Assembly: GCA_018340805.1 (NCBI GenBank)
Contig: JACMZG010001911.1
Location: forward strand, 51,512,179 to 51,576,178
From: Microvelia longipes
Taxonomy: Eukaryota > Arthropoda > Insecta > Hemiptera > Veliidae
Reading direction: 5' to 3'
Length of the DNA stretch: 64,000 nucleotides
Shown piece after piece: positions 48,543-60,159 of this stretch. The position numbers were made by a program, and so were the translations under genes. The notes under the pieces are model-generated. The model was given only the letters and a program-made list of their open reading frames with translations, was not told where the DNA came from and made no database searches. Position 1 is the stretch's first letter, and every line of letters begins with the position of its first letter.

Positions 48543-48582
48543 GTAATATGTAAATTTTACGTACGTAAAATTTACATATTAC
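48543..48582. repeat. Perfect 40-bp palindrome
   Basis: GTAATATGTAAATTTTACGT followed immediately by its exact inverted copy, with no loop bases. It could extrude as a cruciform or be a MITE remnant. Confidence 0.95.
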
Positions 48583-48589
48583 AATTTTA

Positions 48590-49600
48590 TTAGGGAATAA
48601 AATTAAATGTTTGCGTGACAGAAATAATGCATTGTAACGTTACAAGGTCAGTAGGTAAACATTATCAAGTAAAAACACGATAAGATTACGAACTTGATGA
48701 TCCAAGGTCAATTATAAAAACAAAAATGTTGTACTTATTGTCGAGATGTTTTTTTTTACAGACCCATTAAATGGCACATCAACATTACAAGTCTTATTAA
48801 TTCTTATTAAATGCACATACATTACAAAGTCTTTATAATTCCGTTAGAACCAGAGATTTTAGCCTTTTTGTCAACCCTTTTATTGTGAACGAACCTAAAA
48901 CATTTCCAAAATAAAGCGACAAATGAAACGTAGACTAGTAAATTGAATAATTGTCTTAGAATCTGAACAAACTTACCAAATGTTTTTCGCAAGATATCTA
49001 AGTCTTTAAGCTTCTATATAAATTACGGCACATATAATGACACCTTAAATACAGTAATTTTACTGAATTGAAAGTTATAAATATTATAATTAAAGCTTAA
49101 TAAAGTTATACTTATTTCTAACCACATTCAAGACCTTAATATCTATAAACAAATTAAAAATATTTACTAAATATATTATTGTCTCATATTTTTAAAAATG
49201 AAGTGCAAGTTATTTGACTGACAGTAGAGTGCGGTTTGACCTGAAAGTATAGTGTTACTCAAATTTTATGCAATCAATCAATCCTTTCTTCAGAACCTAA
49301 CTGACTTGATAATTAAACGAATATGCTTTAGTATTACTATAGATATTACTCGGGTGCGGCTCCTCATACATGTGTACCACATAAAAAATACACATGATAA
49401 CATAAAAACATAATACAAGTGGTTACGACCACCAGGAGGGTGCCAAAATAATTAAAGATGGTCGCAAAAATGCATGAAAAAATTAATTTAAAAAATAATT
49501 AATAAAGCAATGTTGATACCTTATACTTGTAAATTCATAATACGTTCTTTTTATGTTTAATTTAAATAAATTGATTAGTTAAAATTAAATTATTGTAATA
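48590..49600. other. Stretch without recognisable feature
   Basis: AT-rich, nothing matched. Confidence 0.3.
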
Positions 49601-49603
49601 ACT

Positions 49604-49670
49604 CCTTTTTCGTTGCAGGTATATTACCTGCAACGAAAAAGGAAAATACAATAACCATATGGTTATTGTA
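49604..49670. repeat. Two adjacent palindromes
   Basis: 49,604-49,642: CCTTTTTCGTTGCAGGTA, loop TAT, perfect inverted copy. Four bases later, 49,647-49,670: TACAATAACCAT and its exact inverted copy. Confidence 0.95.
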
Positions 49671-49679
49671 TGTTAACTG

Positions 49680-50380
49680 TTTTTTGTATCAGGCGTTTTA
49701 TTGGACTAATTCATATTTCAGCCACACGCGCTTTTAAATCAAAATTAAAACAAGGCTATAATGGCATTACATTTCAATCTTGAAAGAGGAAAATTGGTCA
49801 ATTGAATAAAATTTAAGACAGCAAAAGTTTTAGAGACAAGGCTTCGATAATTTAAGTTTAATATATTAAATTTGAAATATTTAGTAATAATATTAATTAA
49901 CTATAATTTAATTATTTGAGTGACGTTCACATTCAGCCCTAACATTACGTTCACTCATAACAATCATAACAATATGGCTCTTGCTTATTATGGCTATATG
50001 TTCGAAAATAGCTAGGTTCAGTTAACCAGCTTGATCATCCAGCTCCCACTGACAATAACTAATTACAATTGCTACCCATTTTTACTGTCATCGTCATTTA
50101 TTTCATAGAAAGAAGTGAGAAAATATCGAGGTATTTATCAAGTGACCTTAACCTTTATGTCAGAACAAGGAAAAGCTAGATGAAAACCCCCCGTGGCTAA
50201 TCATGACTGACGTAAGGTTACACGCTCTCATCCTCTTGATTCTGTTAAAACTGTAAAATTGTTCACTTTCATTTTCGCGATTTAAGGTACATTTTAAAAG
50301 TAGAGCCTGGCCAAGAAAATAAATAAAAATATAATTTTACTTAATTAAGTTTAATTAAATTAATTAAAAATAATTTAAAG
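49680..50380. other. Stretch without recognisable feature
   Basis: AT-rich. A TTAATTAAA-rich low-complexity patch at 50,340-50,375 precedes the foldback copy. Confidence 0.3.
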
Positions 50381-50383
50381 CTG

Positions 50384-50860
50384 ACACAATATAATTGTGC
50401 GAGAGACACCCAGGAAATGTAACAAGTAAAAGGCAATGCTACATCTGGGAACTGATCCATTATTCGACATTCGTCATCATTAATTGCTCGACATAATGTC
50501 ATGTCCCACTCTGTTTCGTTACGTTTAACTCATCAGGGCGCCGACAGAGCCTGAACTCACTCACTTCTTCGGAATTAATTCCGAAGAATATAATGTGAAG
50601 TATTTACCAGAGACTAGTGGTGCTCTCTTATCGCCATCAACATATATGTATGTTTTGCTTGCCATGCATGATGGCGGTTAAGATAGCACCGCTCGTCTCT
50701 GGAAAATTCTTTACATTATATTCTTCGGAATTGATTAAAGTGAGTTTAGGCTCTGTCGGTGCCCTGATGAGTTAGACGTGACGAAACAGAGTGGGACATG
50801 TCACTTTATGTCGAGCCATCAATGATGACGAATGTCGAATGATTTATTTATTTATTTATA
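50384..50860. mobile_element. Foldback family D, copy 2
   Basis: Best copy. Arms 50,456-50,640 and about 50,670-50,850 are inverted copies containing CGACATTCGTCATCATTAAT, GTCCCACTCTGTTTCG, GGCGCCGACAGAGCCTGAAC and CCAGAGAC. A perfect 24-bp palindrome TTCTTCGGAATT plus its inverse (50,565-50,588) lies in the left arm. The outer left part (CACAATATAATTGTGCGAGA) is shared with copies 1 and 3. No coding frame. Confidence 0.8.
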
Positions 50861-50869
50861 TAACAAGTA

Positions 50870-52015
50870 AGTCCTGTAGAACTTTAAGCCTGTAATTAAG
50901 AAATAACCTAATGATGCAAACGTGTTTTTACCAGAGACCATTCCCGTAAACTATGGTTCTCGATACATTTTTAGTTTCCGAAAGAACGATAAAAGGTCAT
51001 ACTGATGGCACATCCTGTATATTCCTAGTACCTTATTTCTTACAAATTTCTACCTTATTTTACCAACTGCAAAACAGTATCTTTACCTGTATAATAATTA
51101 TTATTTGAAAATTCTTTTTGGTTTTCAAAAAGCATTTGAAAACCATTTAATAACAGTCCTTTTCAAAGGCTTTATTATCAGGTTAAATCACTAGTGGGGC
51201 ATACATCACTTAAGCTAATATCATAACTAACTTTCTAGTTACAACATGATTAATAATACAGAACAGTAATTATTTGTCAAACATGATCATTATCAACTAA
51301 TTATATCATTCCTTAAGAATTTCTTCACAAAAAATGGCCTCGCAGTGTTGTTTAAACCATTTATCATCTTTTTATTCAGAAAATACTATTAAATTAATCA
51401 AATATGACAATAAAGTGATGTTAAAATGATAAAAATTCCATTATTGTCTAAAGTTAGGTAAGGAAGGAGTATTACAGTAAGTTTTAACTTATTGTCGTAT
51501 TACGGCATATCAATTACGAAATTGCTTAGTATAGATATATATTAACATAATGATGCGAGGTCTAAAGGAAGCATGAAAGCGGGGATTCCCAAGTAATGCC
51601 TACATTATATTAAGGCGCACTTAATTTCGTGGGTCTTTTTAAGAGAAGAGAAAAAATACTATTATAATATCTAAGAATATCTGGAGTAAGAATATCTTGA
51701 AACAACATCTACTTATAGCTTCTAGTAGTATTATGGGGGAGTGGTATTAACTACAAGGCAAGTAGGCCACGTTGTTGGGCCCTTTTTGCCAGCTCCCTGA
51801 GATAGTGTCCTACTCCTTTTAATTTCAAGTGTAGGTATATTTAATCTTATCTAAACAGAAGAGCCGAGAACTTCTATGGTTCCTCTCATGCTTTTTTAAG
51901 CAATCATACTTATTTTCACTGACTCTTATAGTCTAGTGAAAACTAGAAACAACACGTGTCCTCACTGTTGAACCAAACCTAATACACTTTAAACTACAAG
52001 GCAGACAAACACTAT
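50870..52015. other. Stretch without recognisable feature
   Basis: AT-rich, apart from the short GC-richer segment at 51,730-51,800 that partly matches 39,370. Confidence 0.3.
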
Positions 52016-52019
52016 AGTA

Positions 52020-52235
52020 TTATAATGAATCTACTATGAGGGTCCTAAATTTTGTCTATACCCAGTTTCATTTAGGGTAAGGGATCTTTAACGAGTACCT
52101 GACAACGCACAGGCTCGAGACCATCGGCTTTACCTCCCTTCTGAAAGACGTGGTACGCAGAATTTTTAAGCCTCTCATAAAAATCCCAGAGGCCCGTGCT
52201 GGGATTAAACCCATGACTAAATACCTTATAGCTTT
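52020..52235 (-). repeat. SINE-like GC-richer repeat
   Basis: Compositionally unlike its surroundings. On the minus strand it starts CATGGGTTTAATCCCAGC, which resembles a tRNA B box/T arm, then CGGGCCTCTGGG, and continues through CCACGTCTTTCAGAAGGG and GTTGTCAGGTACTCG. No frame is kept open. A tRNA-derived SINE is the most likely reading, unverified. Confidence 0.35.
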
Positions 52236-52724
52236 TAACATGAGATGTGTATTACTTTAACTATAACGCCACTTAGCATAACATAACATAATATACAATT
52301 AATTCCTTGTATAAATTAAATTACAATACATTTTTACAAGTATTTATTTTCATGCAAATCAGCCAGAGGCTGTGGTTACTTCTTACAGAAGTTCCGGAGG
52401 AGGTTGTAGTAGTAGATTATTTATCATTAATTTCATAAATCTATGTATATTTTTTTAAATTTATTTATGCATCGAATCTATGCCTGTAATCGAATTTATG
52501 CCCCTTAACATGCAATCGATTAAAATAACTTTCCACTTTGTGTAGTATACAGTATTGCATTGAGGTTTATTTTGAACTAATATGCACTAAGACAACAACA
52601 GCTAGACAACAGAGGGTGTACAAAGCGCACTAAGAGACGGCTAGTATATTCTTACACATCTAAAATGTAATATTAAAAACAAAATATTATGCACCGATAT
52701 AAAAATAACAAATATATGTTTGTA

Positions 52725-53110
52725 AAAACAAGAGGCCTTCAGACTCTTAAGCGCTAAGCGACGTCAGCGCTAGGGGCCGCCTGGCGGCCATGGCGCCTTT
52801 CTGTGATCGCTTCGAGGTGTCATGGTGTTGTCCTATCATTTTGTCATATTACCAGATTATATAAGTAGCATACTGCCACAATATAAGTCAAAAAACATGA
52901 TTTGTTTACATTATGTTACAGTATGTAAAAATTCAGCCACATCTAAACAGTTTTTGAAACTTGTAATGTCTTAACATTTTTGCTAAGTCATTATTGTGGG
53001 TTAATGTAGAACAACAAACATATTTTATATAGAGTTAAGGACGTTTTTTATACCATGGCTTATTTCGATCTGAGAAAGCGTTCGAAAGTTATCGTATCCC
53101 ATAGAAACGT
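52725..53110 (+). repeat. Repeat family K copy 2
   Basis: AGGCCTTCAGACTCTTAAGC, CGCTAAGCGACGTCAGCGC, GGCCGCCTGGCGGCC and, at the end, GAAAGCGTTCGAAAGTTATC, CCCATAGAAACGTC. Partial matches at 24,015-24,330 and, for the end only, 57,300-57,400. Confidence 0.45.
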
Positions 53111-53151
53111 CTAGGAACATTAGGAACATGAATCTCGTAGTACAACAACTA

Positions 53152-53154
<3 letters not shown>

Positions 53155-53188
<34 letters not shown>

Positions 53189-53230
53189 TATATATAATAT
53201 ATATATATACATGAATAGACTATATATATA

Positions 53231-53273
<43 letters not shown>

Positions 53274-53284
53274 ATATATGTGTG

Positions 53285-53316
<32 letters not shown>
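53155..53316. repeat. (TA)n and (GT)n compound microsatellite
   Basis: TA tract with TTAATATA and TAATATAATA interruptions followed by about 36 bases of GT repeats. Confidence 0.95.
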
Positions 53317-53318
<2 letters not shown>

Positions 53319-53319
53319 T

Positions 53320-54330
53320 CTTCATCAGTTTATCCTTCTTTTCAAAAAGGGGGATAAACTCCATAGGGGATCCACCCCTATCCCTAGCTCACTTTTCTTT
53401 GAAAATACGCAAATATATGAAACAAGAAGAAACAAAGCATGACATAAACATGTCTTAAAAAGAGCGTTTAAAGGGGTTGCATTAAAAAATTTTCGAGGTC
53501 GAGTCTGACTTAACTTTAATTCTTATTTTCACAATTTTAGCACAAATAAATCAATTTTTTAGTCTGAATGTCACAGTGTCATACCTGGATCAGAAATATA
53601 ACATGTCATCAATTCTAGACTTTTAACATAAATTTAAAGGTCACTGTCTATTTTACCACATTATAATTGTCTTTCCCATTTTTCTTAATCTAATACTTAT
53701 CTGTTAGGACATTCAACAAAATAATTTATTGAAGTGAGAAACAAAGAAAAAAATTAACAACGGTTAACTGGGAGCCGAGTTTTCGACACTTCTACGACTC
53801 TAAACGATTTCACACGAAGATATTAAGCTAAAAGTACCCTCTTGTTAATTTTGCAATAAGTTTATTTTTTATTGTATTGGCCAATAATTTTTTTTAAGTT
53901 CTGATTAAAAAAAAGTAATTTACGGATATCTTATCACACACCTCCTAATGTCACAAGGAAAAGAACAATAGAAATTAGGAAAAAATCAAGAGAAAAGATT
54001 GGCAATAAAACAGAAAATACATGAATGAATACTAATTCATTCTTAAAAATGTATTGATATTAAACCTTGAAAATTAGTAAAGAATAAACAAAAGAAATGT
54101 TGTTATTTTGCAAGTGATAAGGGGTTTGCAGTTTTTATACACATGAGCAATGTTATTGATCTTCATTACAGTGGAATTGATTTTGCGATTATCTTCAACG
54201 ATGCGATCGCCAGGGAATAAAGTAAATCATGCATGCCTCTCTCTGCTTGCATGATTTCCTTAATGAATATTGTTATTAACTCTTTGTTAGATAATATCCA
54301 AAGAAAATTGTACCCAAATGGTTGAAGGAA
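53320..54330. other. Stretch without recognisable feature
   Basis: AT-rich. A higher-complexity island at 54,180-54,260 (ACGATGCGATCGCCAGGG, AATCATGCATGCCTC, GCTTGCATGATTTCC) contains a loose inverted repeat around TGCATGATT. Confidence 0.3.
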
Positions 54331-54335
54331 AGGAC

Positions 54336-54402
54336 CTCAACATTGATCAAAGGCTTTAGGCCTCAACATTGATCAAAGGCTTTAGGCCTCAACATTGGTC
54401 CC
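54336..54402 (+). repeat. 26-bp tandem repeat
   Basis: CCTCAACATTGATCAAAGGC then TTTAGG, two full copies and a partial third (CCTCAACATTGGTCCC). Confidence 0.9.
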
Positions 54403-54476
54403 ATTCAACCCCTCAACCCCTTTGGGGGATCACTTATAGATTTTAAAATTACTGCGGAAAAATTACCCGAAAAAAG

Positions 54477-54560
54477 TGTCGGGTACGAGGTACCTCAGAA
54501 CTTCAACACATCGCATTCGTTACTCTCATCCTTACAACTTTAGGCTCGCTTTTTGGTTTT
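54477..54560 (+). repeat. Repeat family C fragment
   Basis: GTCGGGTACGAGGTACCTC, AGAACTTCAACACATCGC, ATTCGTTACTCTCATCC match the family C terminus. A repeat B tail (GGTATAAATGAGGAAAAT) occurs at about 54,749. Confidence 0.5.
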
Positions 54561-54779
54561 ATTGATTAACATAATGTAATTGAAATTATGAAATTAATAA
54601 CATAATGTAAACAAATCACGTTCTGTGACTACATACATTTGAAAATTCGCTTATATCGTAGCATGCCACTTGTATAAACTAGTAATATCACGAACTGATA
54701 TGTGACAACAACCATGTGGCCACGAAGCGGTCTCCAGCTCCGAGGGTACGGTATAAATGAGGAAAATTAAATACAAAAG

Positions 54780-55855
54780 CAATTTTAATTTCTTTAGTGA
54801 TAAGAGGTTTGTTTTTGGATGTTGTTTGAGTTATCAAAGATAAATCTTATTTCTAATTTTTAGCAAAAGGAATAAATATAGAGACATAAATAAATATTTA
54901 TGTTTTTCTCGTAAAGACAAAAAAAGACAATCCTTTTCTTGAAATTGAGGTTCTATTTATTATAACAAACAATTATTATAGCGCCGAAAAAGAAATAAAA
55001 ATTATCCAGCCCTTTCGAAAAAGAAACATCGCATTAGCTAATTTTTCTAAGCGAAATGCGCAATACCTAAAAATAAATAATCAAGGATTACTTTAACCTT
55101 GATGGAAGCTTTCTACAAATACTTATTTAATACACTATTCAAAAAGTTTATTTACAGTAGGAATTTACCATTGTATCTATACACTTTAAGAGTCTATTGT
55201 AGAAGAAGTTCTTCAATAAAGATAAGAGTGTTTAGTTAGGACGACGAAGTAATAGTTAAAGTCGTATAGGTACTAAAACTTCAAAAGGTATTATAACAAT
55301 TGTTAGATGAGTTGATATGACTTTGACTAAACCTGTTGCTGTGAGAATATATTCAATAGGTATCTTTTGTTTACAGTAAGATTGCGATCCTTTTATGTTA
55401 AGTCATTCAGGTAATCTTCATTGTTTTCAATTAAACTTGTAACTTTTTAATTGTTTTTTCTCTTCCTTTTTCTGGTTAAAGATAAGTTTGAAATGTGATG
55501 ATGCCAATTGTGGGCAATATATGATAGAAAAACATTTGTAGATCTTAGGGGATTTTCATTAGAAAAATACGCATACGAGATTATTTAATTGACGAAAGTG
55601 GAGGTAAACGGGGGAATTACAAAAATATTGTAAAATACGTTACAAGTGAATTGTTGTTTGTACAGGAAGTTAGAGAAAAAGAAAGGTGAATTTTTGGTGG
55701 TGGCACTAGACCATACAAAATAAAAATATGAAGGTTATCTCTGGATGTTCCCGGCTATATGGTTATTGGGTCAGTTTTAAAAATATTAGGTGACGCAAAT
55801 TCGGCTATGCCAGTTGTAATTCATTTCTTTAAACATCCATACGGAGCCACCTTAT
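54780..55855. other. Stretch without recognisable feature
   Basis: AT-rich, nothing matched. Confidence 0.3.
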
Positions 55856-55859
55856 ACGC

Positions 55860-56165
55860 ATAGAGATATATACTCGAGGAGGCATAGCCTATCTCAATAC
55901 ATTTGGAGGCCTGAAACATTTTTTGGGGCTCTCAGAGGCTCTGTGTAACCTAATTGAAGTCTCTTTCAAGAGTGAGTTAAGGTTATAATGAATCAATTGT
56001 TTTTGGCTTCCCACTCATTATCTGTGTTTATATATATTTTAAACGTTCTTTAATATACGTAACTGTTATTTTGATTTGTTTATTAGATTATATTGAAAGT
56101 CGAAGGTAGTCAGGTTATTTTTTCGAAGTTTCAAAATTCAATCAATAGGGCCCCTCTAGTAATAT
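55860..56165 (+). repeat. Repeat family E, copy 2
   Basis: Inverted copy of 47,041-47,400: GAGGAGGCATAGCCTATCTC, GAGGCCTGAAACATTTTTTG, GGCTCTGTGTAACCTAATTG, GGTTATTTTTTCGAAGTTTC, AATAGGGCCCCTCTAGTA. Confidence 0.75.
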
Positions 56166-56169
56166 ATCT

Positions 56170-56925
56170 ATGCTTTTACGGATCAAAAACTGGATCATTG
56201 CTTAAATAATATTTTAATTTCAGCGAATTTCTTTCAAAGGTCAAAAGACGAATATTTTGAAGAATTCCGAATGTTATCCTTTCCTGTTTTAATAAACATA
56301 AAACTAACACTTATAAGTTTTATTCATAAGTAGATAAAAAAATATTTTTGACTTTTTCTAAATTAGTCAATACTTTAGTATCTCTAAATCACAAACAGGT
56401 GTATAGCGTAAGCTTGATATCAGATATTTCGAAATCTATAAAGTAAAGGTATAAATTATTTTCAAAAAAAAAGTTCTTCCTCGTCAAACCTAATATGTAA
56501 TCAGCCAACTCTCAACTCTGGTGAAATCAGTCAAATATTTGTCAACGACTTTTCCCACAATATTTCAAAACTCAAATTTTACAGAAATTTATTAAATATT
56601 TTAATACATTATGCAGCATTACAATATTGATAAATGCATACTTAAGTAGTTAAAAAATGTTTAAGTATTTTTTTAATAATACTTAAAAATGATACTTATG
56701 TAACGAAGTACTTATTTAATAAGTATTTAATATGAGTTAATTAAACGTATGTAAGTATGTAATAGTTTTAAGTTTCGTTTTTTTATTGGCCTAATCAATA
56801 TCTCAAAAACTTTAATTACAAGTAAGAAATTATTCAAACCAATTTGTTCAACAAAATATTTACATATTTTTAAAACCTTTTACTCAACTACTATTGTAGG
56901 TGTATATAAATAAATAAATAAATAT
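56170..56925. other. Stretch without recognisable feature
   Basis: AT-rich, with AAGTATTTTTTTAATAATACTT-like short inverted repeats near 56,660-56,700. Confidence 0.3.
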
Positions 56926-56926
56926 A

Positions 56927-56936
56927 TACATACATA

Positions 56937-56968
<32 letters not shown>

Positions 56969-56985
56969 CTATATATAATATTATT
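56927..56985. repeat. (TA)n microsatellite
   Basis: TA tract with short interruptions. Confidence 0.85.
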
Positions 56986-57044
56986 ACATACATAATAATA
57001 TATTAAAACATATAGGAAAATTATTGGGTTCACCCTAAAAAATC

Positions 57045-57145
57045 CAAAATCAAAATTTCATTATAATCGACCGTTTCAGGCACTTTTGTGACGCCTGTGT
57101 GTGTCTCTGTGTTACGCATAACTCTCTATGCGTTCACGCTAGGGA
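57045..57145 (-). repeat. Repeat family B fragment
   Basis: AAAATCCAAAATCAAAATTT, CGACCGTTTCAGGCACTTT, GTGTGTGTCTCTGTG then TCTATGCGTTCACGCTAG, in the order of reverse-oriented copies. Confidence 0.45.
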
Positions 57146-57299
57146 GGTAAACTATTATTTACCACGTAGGACGGTTTGTGATTAAGTCATCAAATCTTAA
57201 TGAAGGATTCGTGATTTTTTAAACTTTTGCTGAATTTTTATGGAGAGTTAATCATACACATTTTTAAAACGATATGGTTCTGGAAGTTTTAATGAGGTC

Positions 57300-57400
57300 G
57301 AATTTGTACTTTTGAAAAAGCGTTTGATAGTTGTCGTGCGCTTACATTTATTTCCGAAAAAGCGTTCGATATTTGTCGAGCGCCGTAGAAATGTTTTGAA
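57300..57400 (+). repeat. Repeat family K tail, duplicated
   Basis: Two near copies of GAAAAAGCGTTCGATATTTG, TCGAGCGC (57,315 and 57,357), matching the end of 52,725-53,110. The overlapping minus-strand frame of 70 codons is an artefact of this repeat. Confidence 0.45.
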
Positions 57401-57429
57401 ATAGAAAAGGCATATAAAAAAATCACAGT

Positions 57430-58425
57430 TCAAATTTGACTGAAACGATGGTTGAAACAATTAACTAAATATAAACTTAAAGTAGGTTAAGATTTATAGG
57501 AAGCAAAAAAAAGATTAAAAGGCTTAAGACTTGATTAAAAGGCTTAAGTCTTAACTTTACTAAATACTATTATTAGCTGAAGGTAGATGTGATGTGATTA
57601 TGTTTGTATTAATTTTCTTTAAATATGTTATTATTTCAATACGCCAATTATTTAATTCAGATAAGTTGAGTTAAGTTTAGTTGGGAAAACTCAACAGTAA
57701 GTAAGGCTTTCACACAACTACTGATCTTAAAATAAAATAACTAGGGCTCAAAGAAATTGAATCCCTCCTTACCAGGATCAACTCTAATTGTATTAAGGCA
57801 ATCTCGGAAGTTGTTGTCTTAAACTAATATTTTTTGAATGTAGGTAAAAAATTACAATTACTTCCTGAGTTGTATCTATTTTCTAATATAAAACTAAGGA
57901 AAAATGTGAAATTTATATTATTATCGTATATACATCCAGTCGTGCGGAACTCTAATTCATTTCTTTACACTTAGTGTTTATGGGTTTGGGTGTTTGGAAA
58001 ATTATTAAAACTATTTCTACAAATTTATAGCTGCTTTGCAATTATAGCTGCATTATTCTTGTTAAATTTTAATTTTAGTTTATTGATAAAGCGCTTAAAA
58101 AGCAATTGAGTCTTTTAAAATATAATCCAAAATCATTTCGAAAGATAAAGCACACTTCGATTAATTGTTGCAGCTAATGTTCGTGATTTTGAACTTATTG
58201 AAGCAAAACATTAAGTTACTGAGTTGTAATCGACTGAAACTATTATTGCTTTGAAATTGTTTAGTTATTTACTTTTTATTATGTTTAATAACTCCAGTGA
58301 GTTGACTAAACTCAGATAGCGCATTGAATGTTGCTTCAGGAATAGTTATTTATGTAATAAGGGACGGACAATGTTATACAGCTCCAGTTAAAGTTTATAC
58401 GCTAAGGCGTATAAACCGAAAGAGA
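57430..58425. other. Stretch without recognisable feature
   Basis: AT-rich. Contains the small duplicate GATTAAAAGGCTTAAG (about 57,511 and 57,533) and the hairpin GTTTATACGCT/GGCGTATAAAC (58,394-58,417). Confidence 0.35.
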
Positions 58426-58429
58426 AAAA

Positions 58430-58615
58430 AAAAGCTCCCGTGGTCGACAGGCTGAGGAAGATTAACTAGTAAGCTACCGAGACTCACCGCAGGATATGAT
58501 TTAGTTAGCAATCGAGATTTTCAGAGGGAGATAAACTAGTTTACTACCGAGGCTTGCCGAGGAAGATAATTTACATTTTGGCATCCGAGGCTGTGCCGAG
58601 GAGAGACATTATTAT
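58430..58615 (+). repeat. CCGAGGCTTGCCGAGGA degenerate repeats
   Basis: Three to four units of about 60 bases each containing TACCGAGNCTNNCCGNGGA, for example CTACCGAGGCTTGCCGAGGA at about 58,543 and ATCCGAGGCTGTGCCGAGGA at about 58,582. The reverse complement of the same core is inside the MITE at 2,454-2,637. Confidence 0.65.
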
Positions 58616-58798
58616 TAGGACCTTTCGTTCCATTCTGAGTATTTACCCAGCAGGAACAGCCTTAGGTGGGTTTCATCTACCATCCTCTAAGTATTAAAGT
58701 TGGCGAAATCTTTTTAATACTAATACTATTCATATAATCTTAGAGCATAGCCCCGGCTGAGCTAATTTTTCATCTCTATTGCATAGTAAATTTTATAT

Positions 58799-59060
58799 CA
58801 TTTAATACTACCGAGTTTTGCAAAACATGAATAGTTGACACAATATCATTGTGCGAGAGACTATTCATGTTTTGCAAAACTCGGTAGTATCATATGGTAT
58901 ATAAGGTAAGAGACACCGCTCGTCTCAGACCCTGCCCTGGCTCTGTCGGTGCCCTCATGAGTTAGACGTAACGAAAATGAGTGGGACATGATATTATGTC
59001 AAGCCATCAATGATAACGAATGTTCTATGATGTAACAGTTCCTAGATGTAGCATGCATTT
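58799..59060 (+). repeat. Foldback family D, copy 3, with a terminal hairpin
   Basis: 58,805-58,896 is a near-perfect hairpin: ATACTACCGAGTTTTGCAAA..CATGAATAG and its inverted copy ending CTCGGTAGTAT. Then GGCTCTGTCGGTGCCC, GAGTTAGACGTAACG, GAGTGGGACATGATATTATG as in copy 2's right arm, and CAGTTCCTAGATGTAGC as in copy 1. The left arm is missing, replaced by the small hairpin. Confidence 0.65.
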
Positions 59061-59214
59061 TGCTTATAATAAGAATGCTGATGCCTTGCTGTGTTTATGC
59101 TCTCCTTTCCTTCATTCGTAAAACGATGCTCTGATTGCATTATCAATGTTTCATTCTTAGATGCCTTTTTTATATTTCTATGATATAGCACTGACCACGT
59201 TCAATGCTACTTAA

Positions 59215-59640
59215 GTTTTATGGTCCAACAAAAATTATGGATACACTTGTGGTATTGAAACGAAACTTTGTGTACTTATTCATTACACAATTGTATACAC
59301 TAGTATTAAATTTCAACTCAATTGAATCATTCTGATTTTTTTTTTCAATTTTTGATGCGGGCTAATGATGTCATCAAAAAATTATCTTCCGAATAGCACA
59401 ACTACAGCAGTAGACTGATTTTGGTACAAAGTTTCAACTCAATAGCATAAATACACTCGGAGCTACTATGATAAAAAATACACACACACTCATACACACA
59501 CACACAAACAGACAACTTTGAGAAAACCAAACATCTGAAACGAATAATTCCGGTTTCATCCCGGCTTCGGATTTTTTTTTTGCAAACACAATACTTTTCC
59601 TATATTCCTATGGTATAAATGAGGAAAAGGAGTAACATAG
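59215..59640 (+). repeat. Repeat family B copy, reference for the family
   Basis: About 425 bp. ATGGTCCAACAAAAATTATG, GATACACTTGTGGTATTGAA, TGATGCGGGCTAATGATGTC, AGACTGATTTTGGTACAAAG, a (CA)n stretch (59,470-59,507), CAGACAACTTTGAGAAAACC, GAATAATTCCGGTTTCATCC, CAAACACAATACTTTTCCTA and terminal GGTATAAATGAGGAAAAG. No frame, no inverted ends. The tail is the best-conserved part in all copies. Confidence 0.75.
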
Positions 59641-59836
59641 TAACCATTTCAGAGTGTAAACATTTGGTATGGAGTTGTCAAAAACATTGTTTATAAAAAT
59701 TAAACCAAAAAAAACATTTTTGTTGCGCGACTATTCAAATCTCAATGTTATTTTTTTATCATTTTAATTTGTAAATTTGTTTAAGTAAAAATGTATATTG
59801 ACTCAGATCGATGAGCTTTTATAAATTTTATTAATG

Positions 59837-60151
59837 GTCAAGGAGCCGGACCTGATGATGGTTAATGTTAGCGAAGTCAGCGAATTTATTTGTTTTATTG
59901 CTATTCTTTGGTCATTTAACAAATGTCATATCCTTAGTTGTAGTTATCCGATTTTAATGAAAAAGCACTCGTTTTAAAGGAAATTTTATCAGCTTTAAGA
60001 TTTGTTCTTTTCGTGTTATGCACACGACCTTCAGGGAACAACTTATTGCAAGAAATTTTTACGATTTTCTAATCATTTGAGCGAGCGCATTCATATAAAG
60101 AGCTCCACTCTGGATAGGCAGACTATGCTTTTTCTTCATAATTTAAGGTAC
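59837..60151. mobile_element. Foldback family A, copy 4, truncated
   Basis: Begins GGTCAAGGAGCCGGACCTG, jumps to AACAAATGTCATATCCTTAG, TTATCCGATTTTAATG, GCACACGACCTTCAGG, GAGCGAGCGCATTCATAT and ends inside the right arm (CATAATTTAAGGTA). Most of the left arm and the outer right end are gone. A 65-codon plus-strand frame here is repeat-derived. Confidence 0.65.
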
Positions 60152-60159
60152 TACATTAT

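Noticed and set aside
57248..57460. 70-codon minus-strand frame
   Set aside because: Built from two copies of the AAAAGCGTTCGATA repeat; sequence repeats itself as RFF-containing segments.
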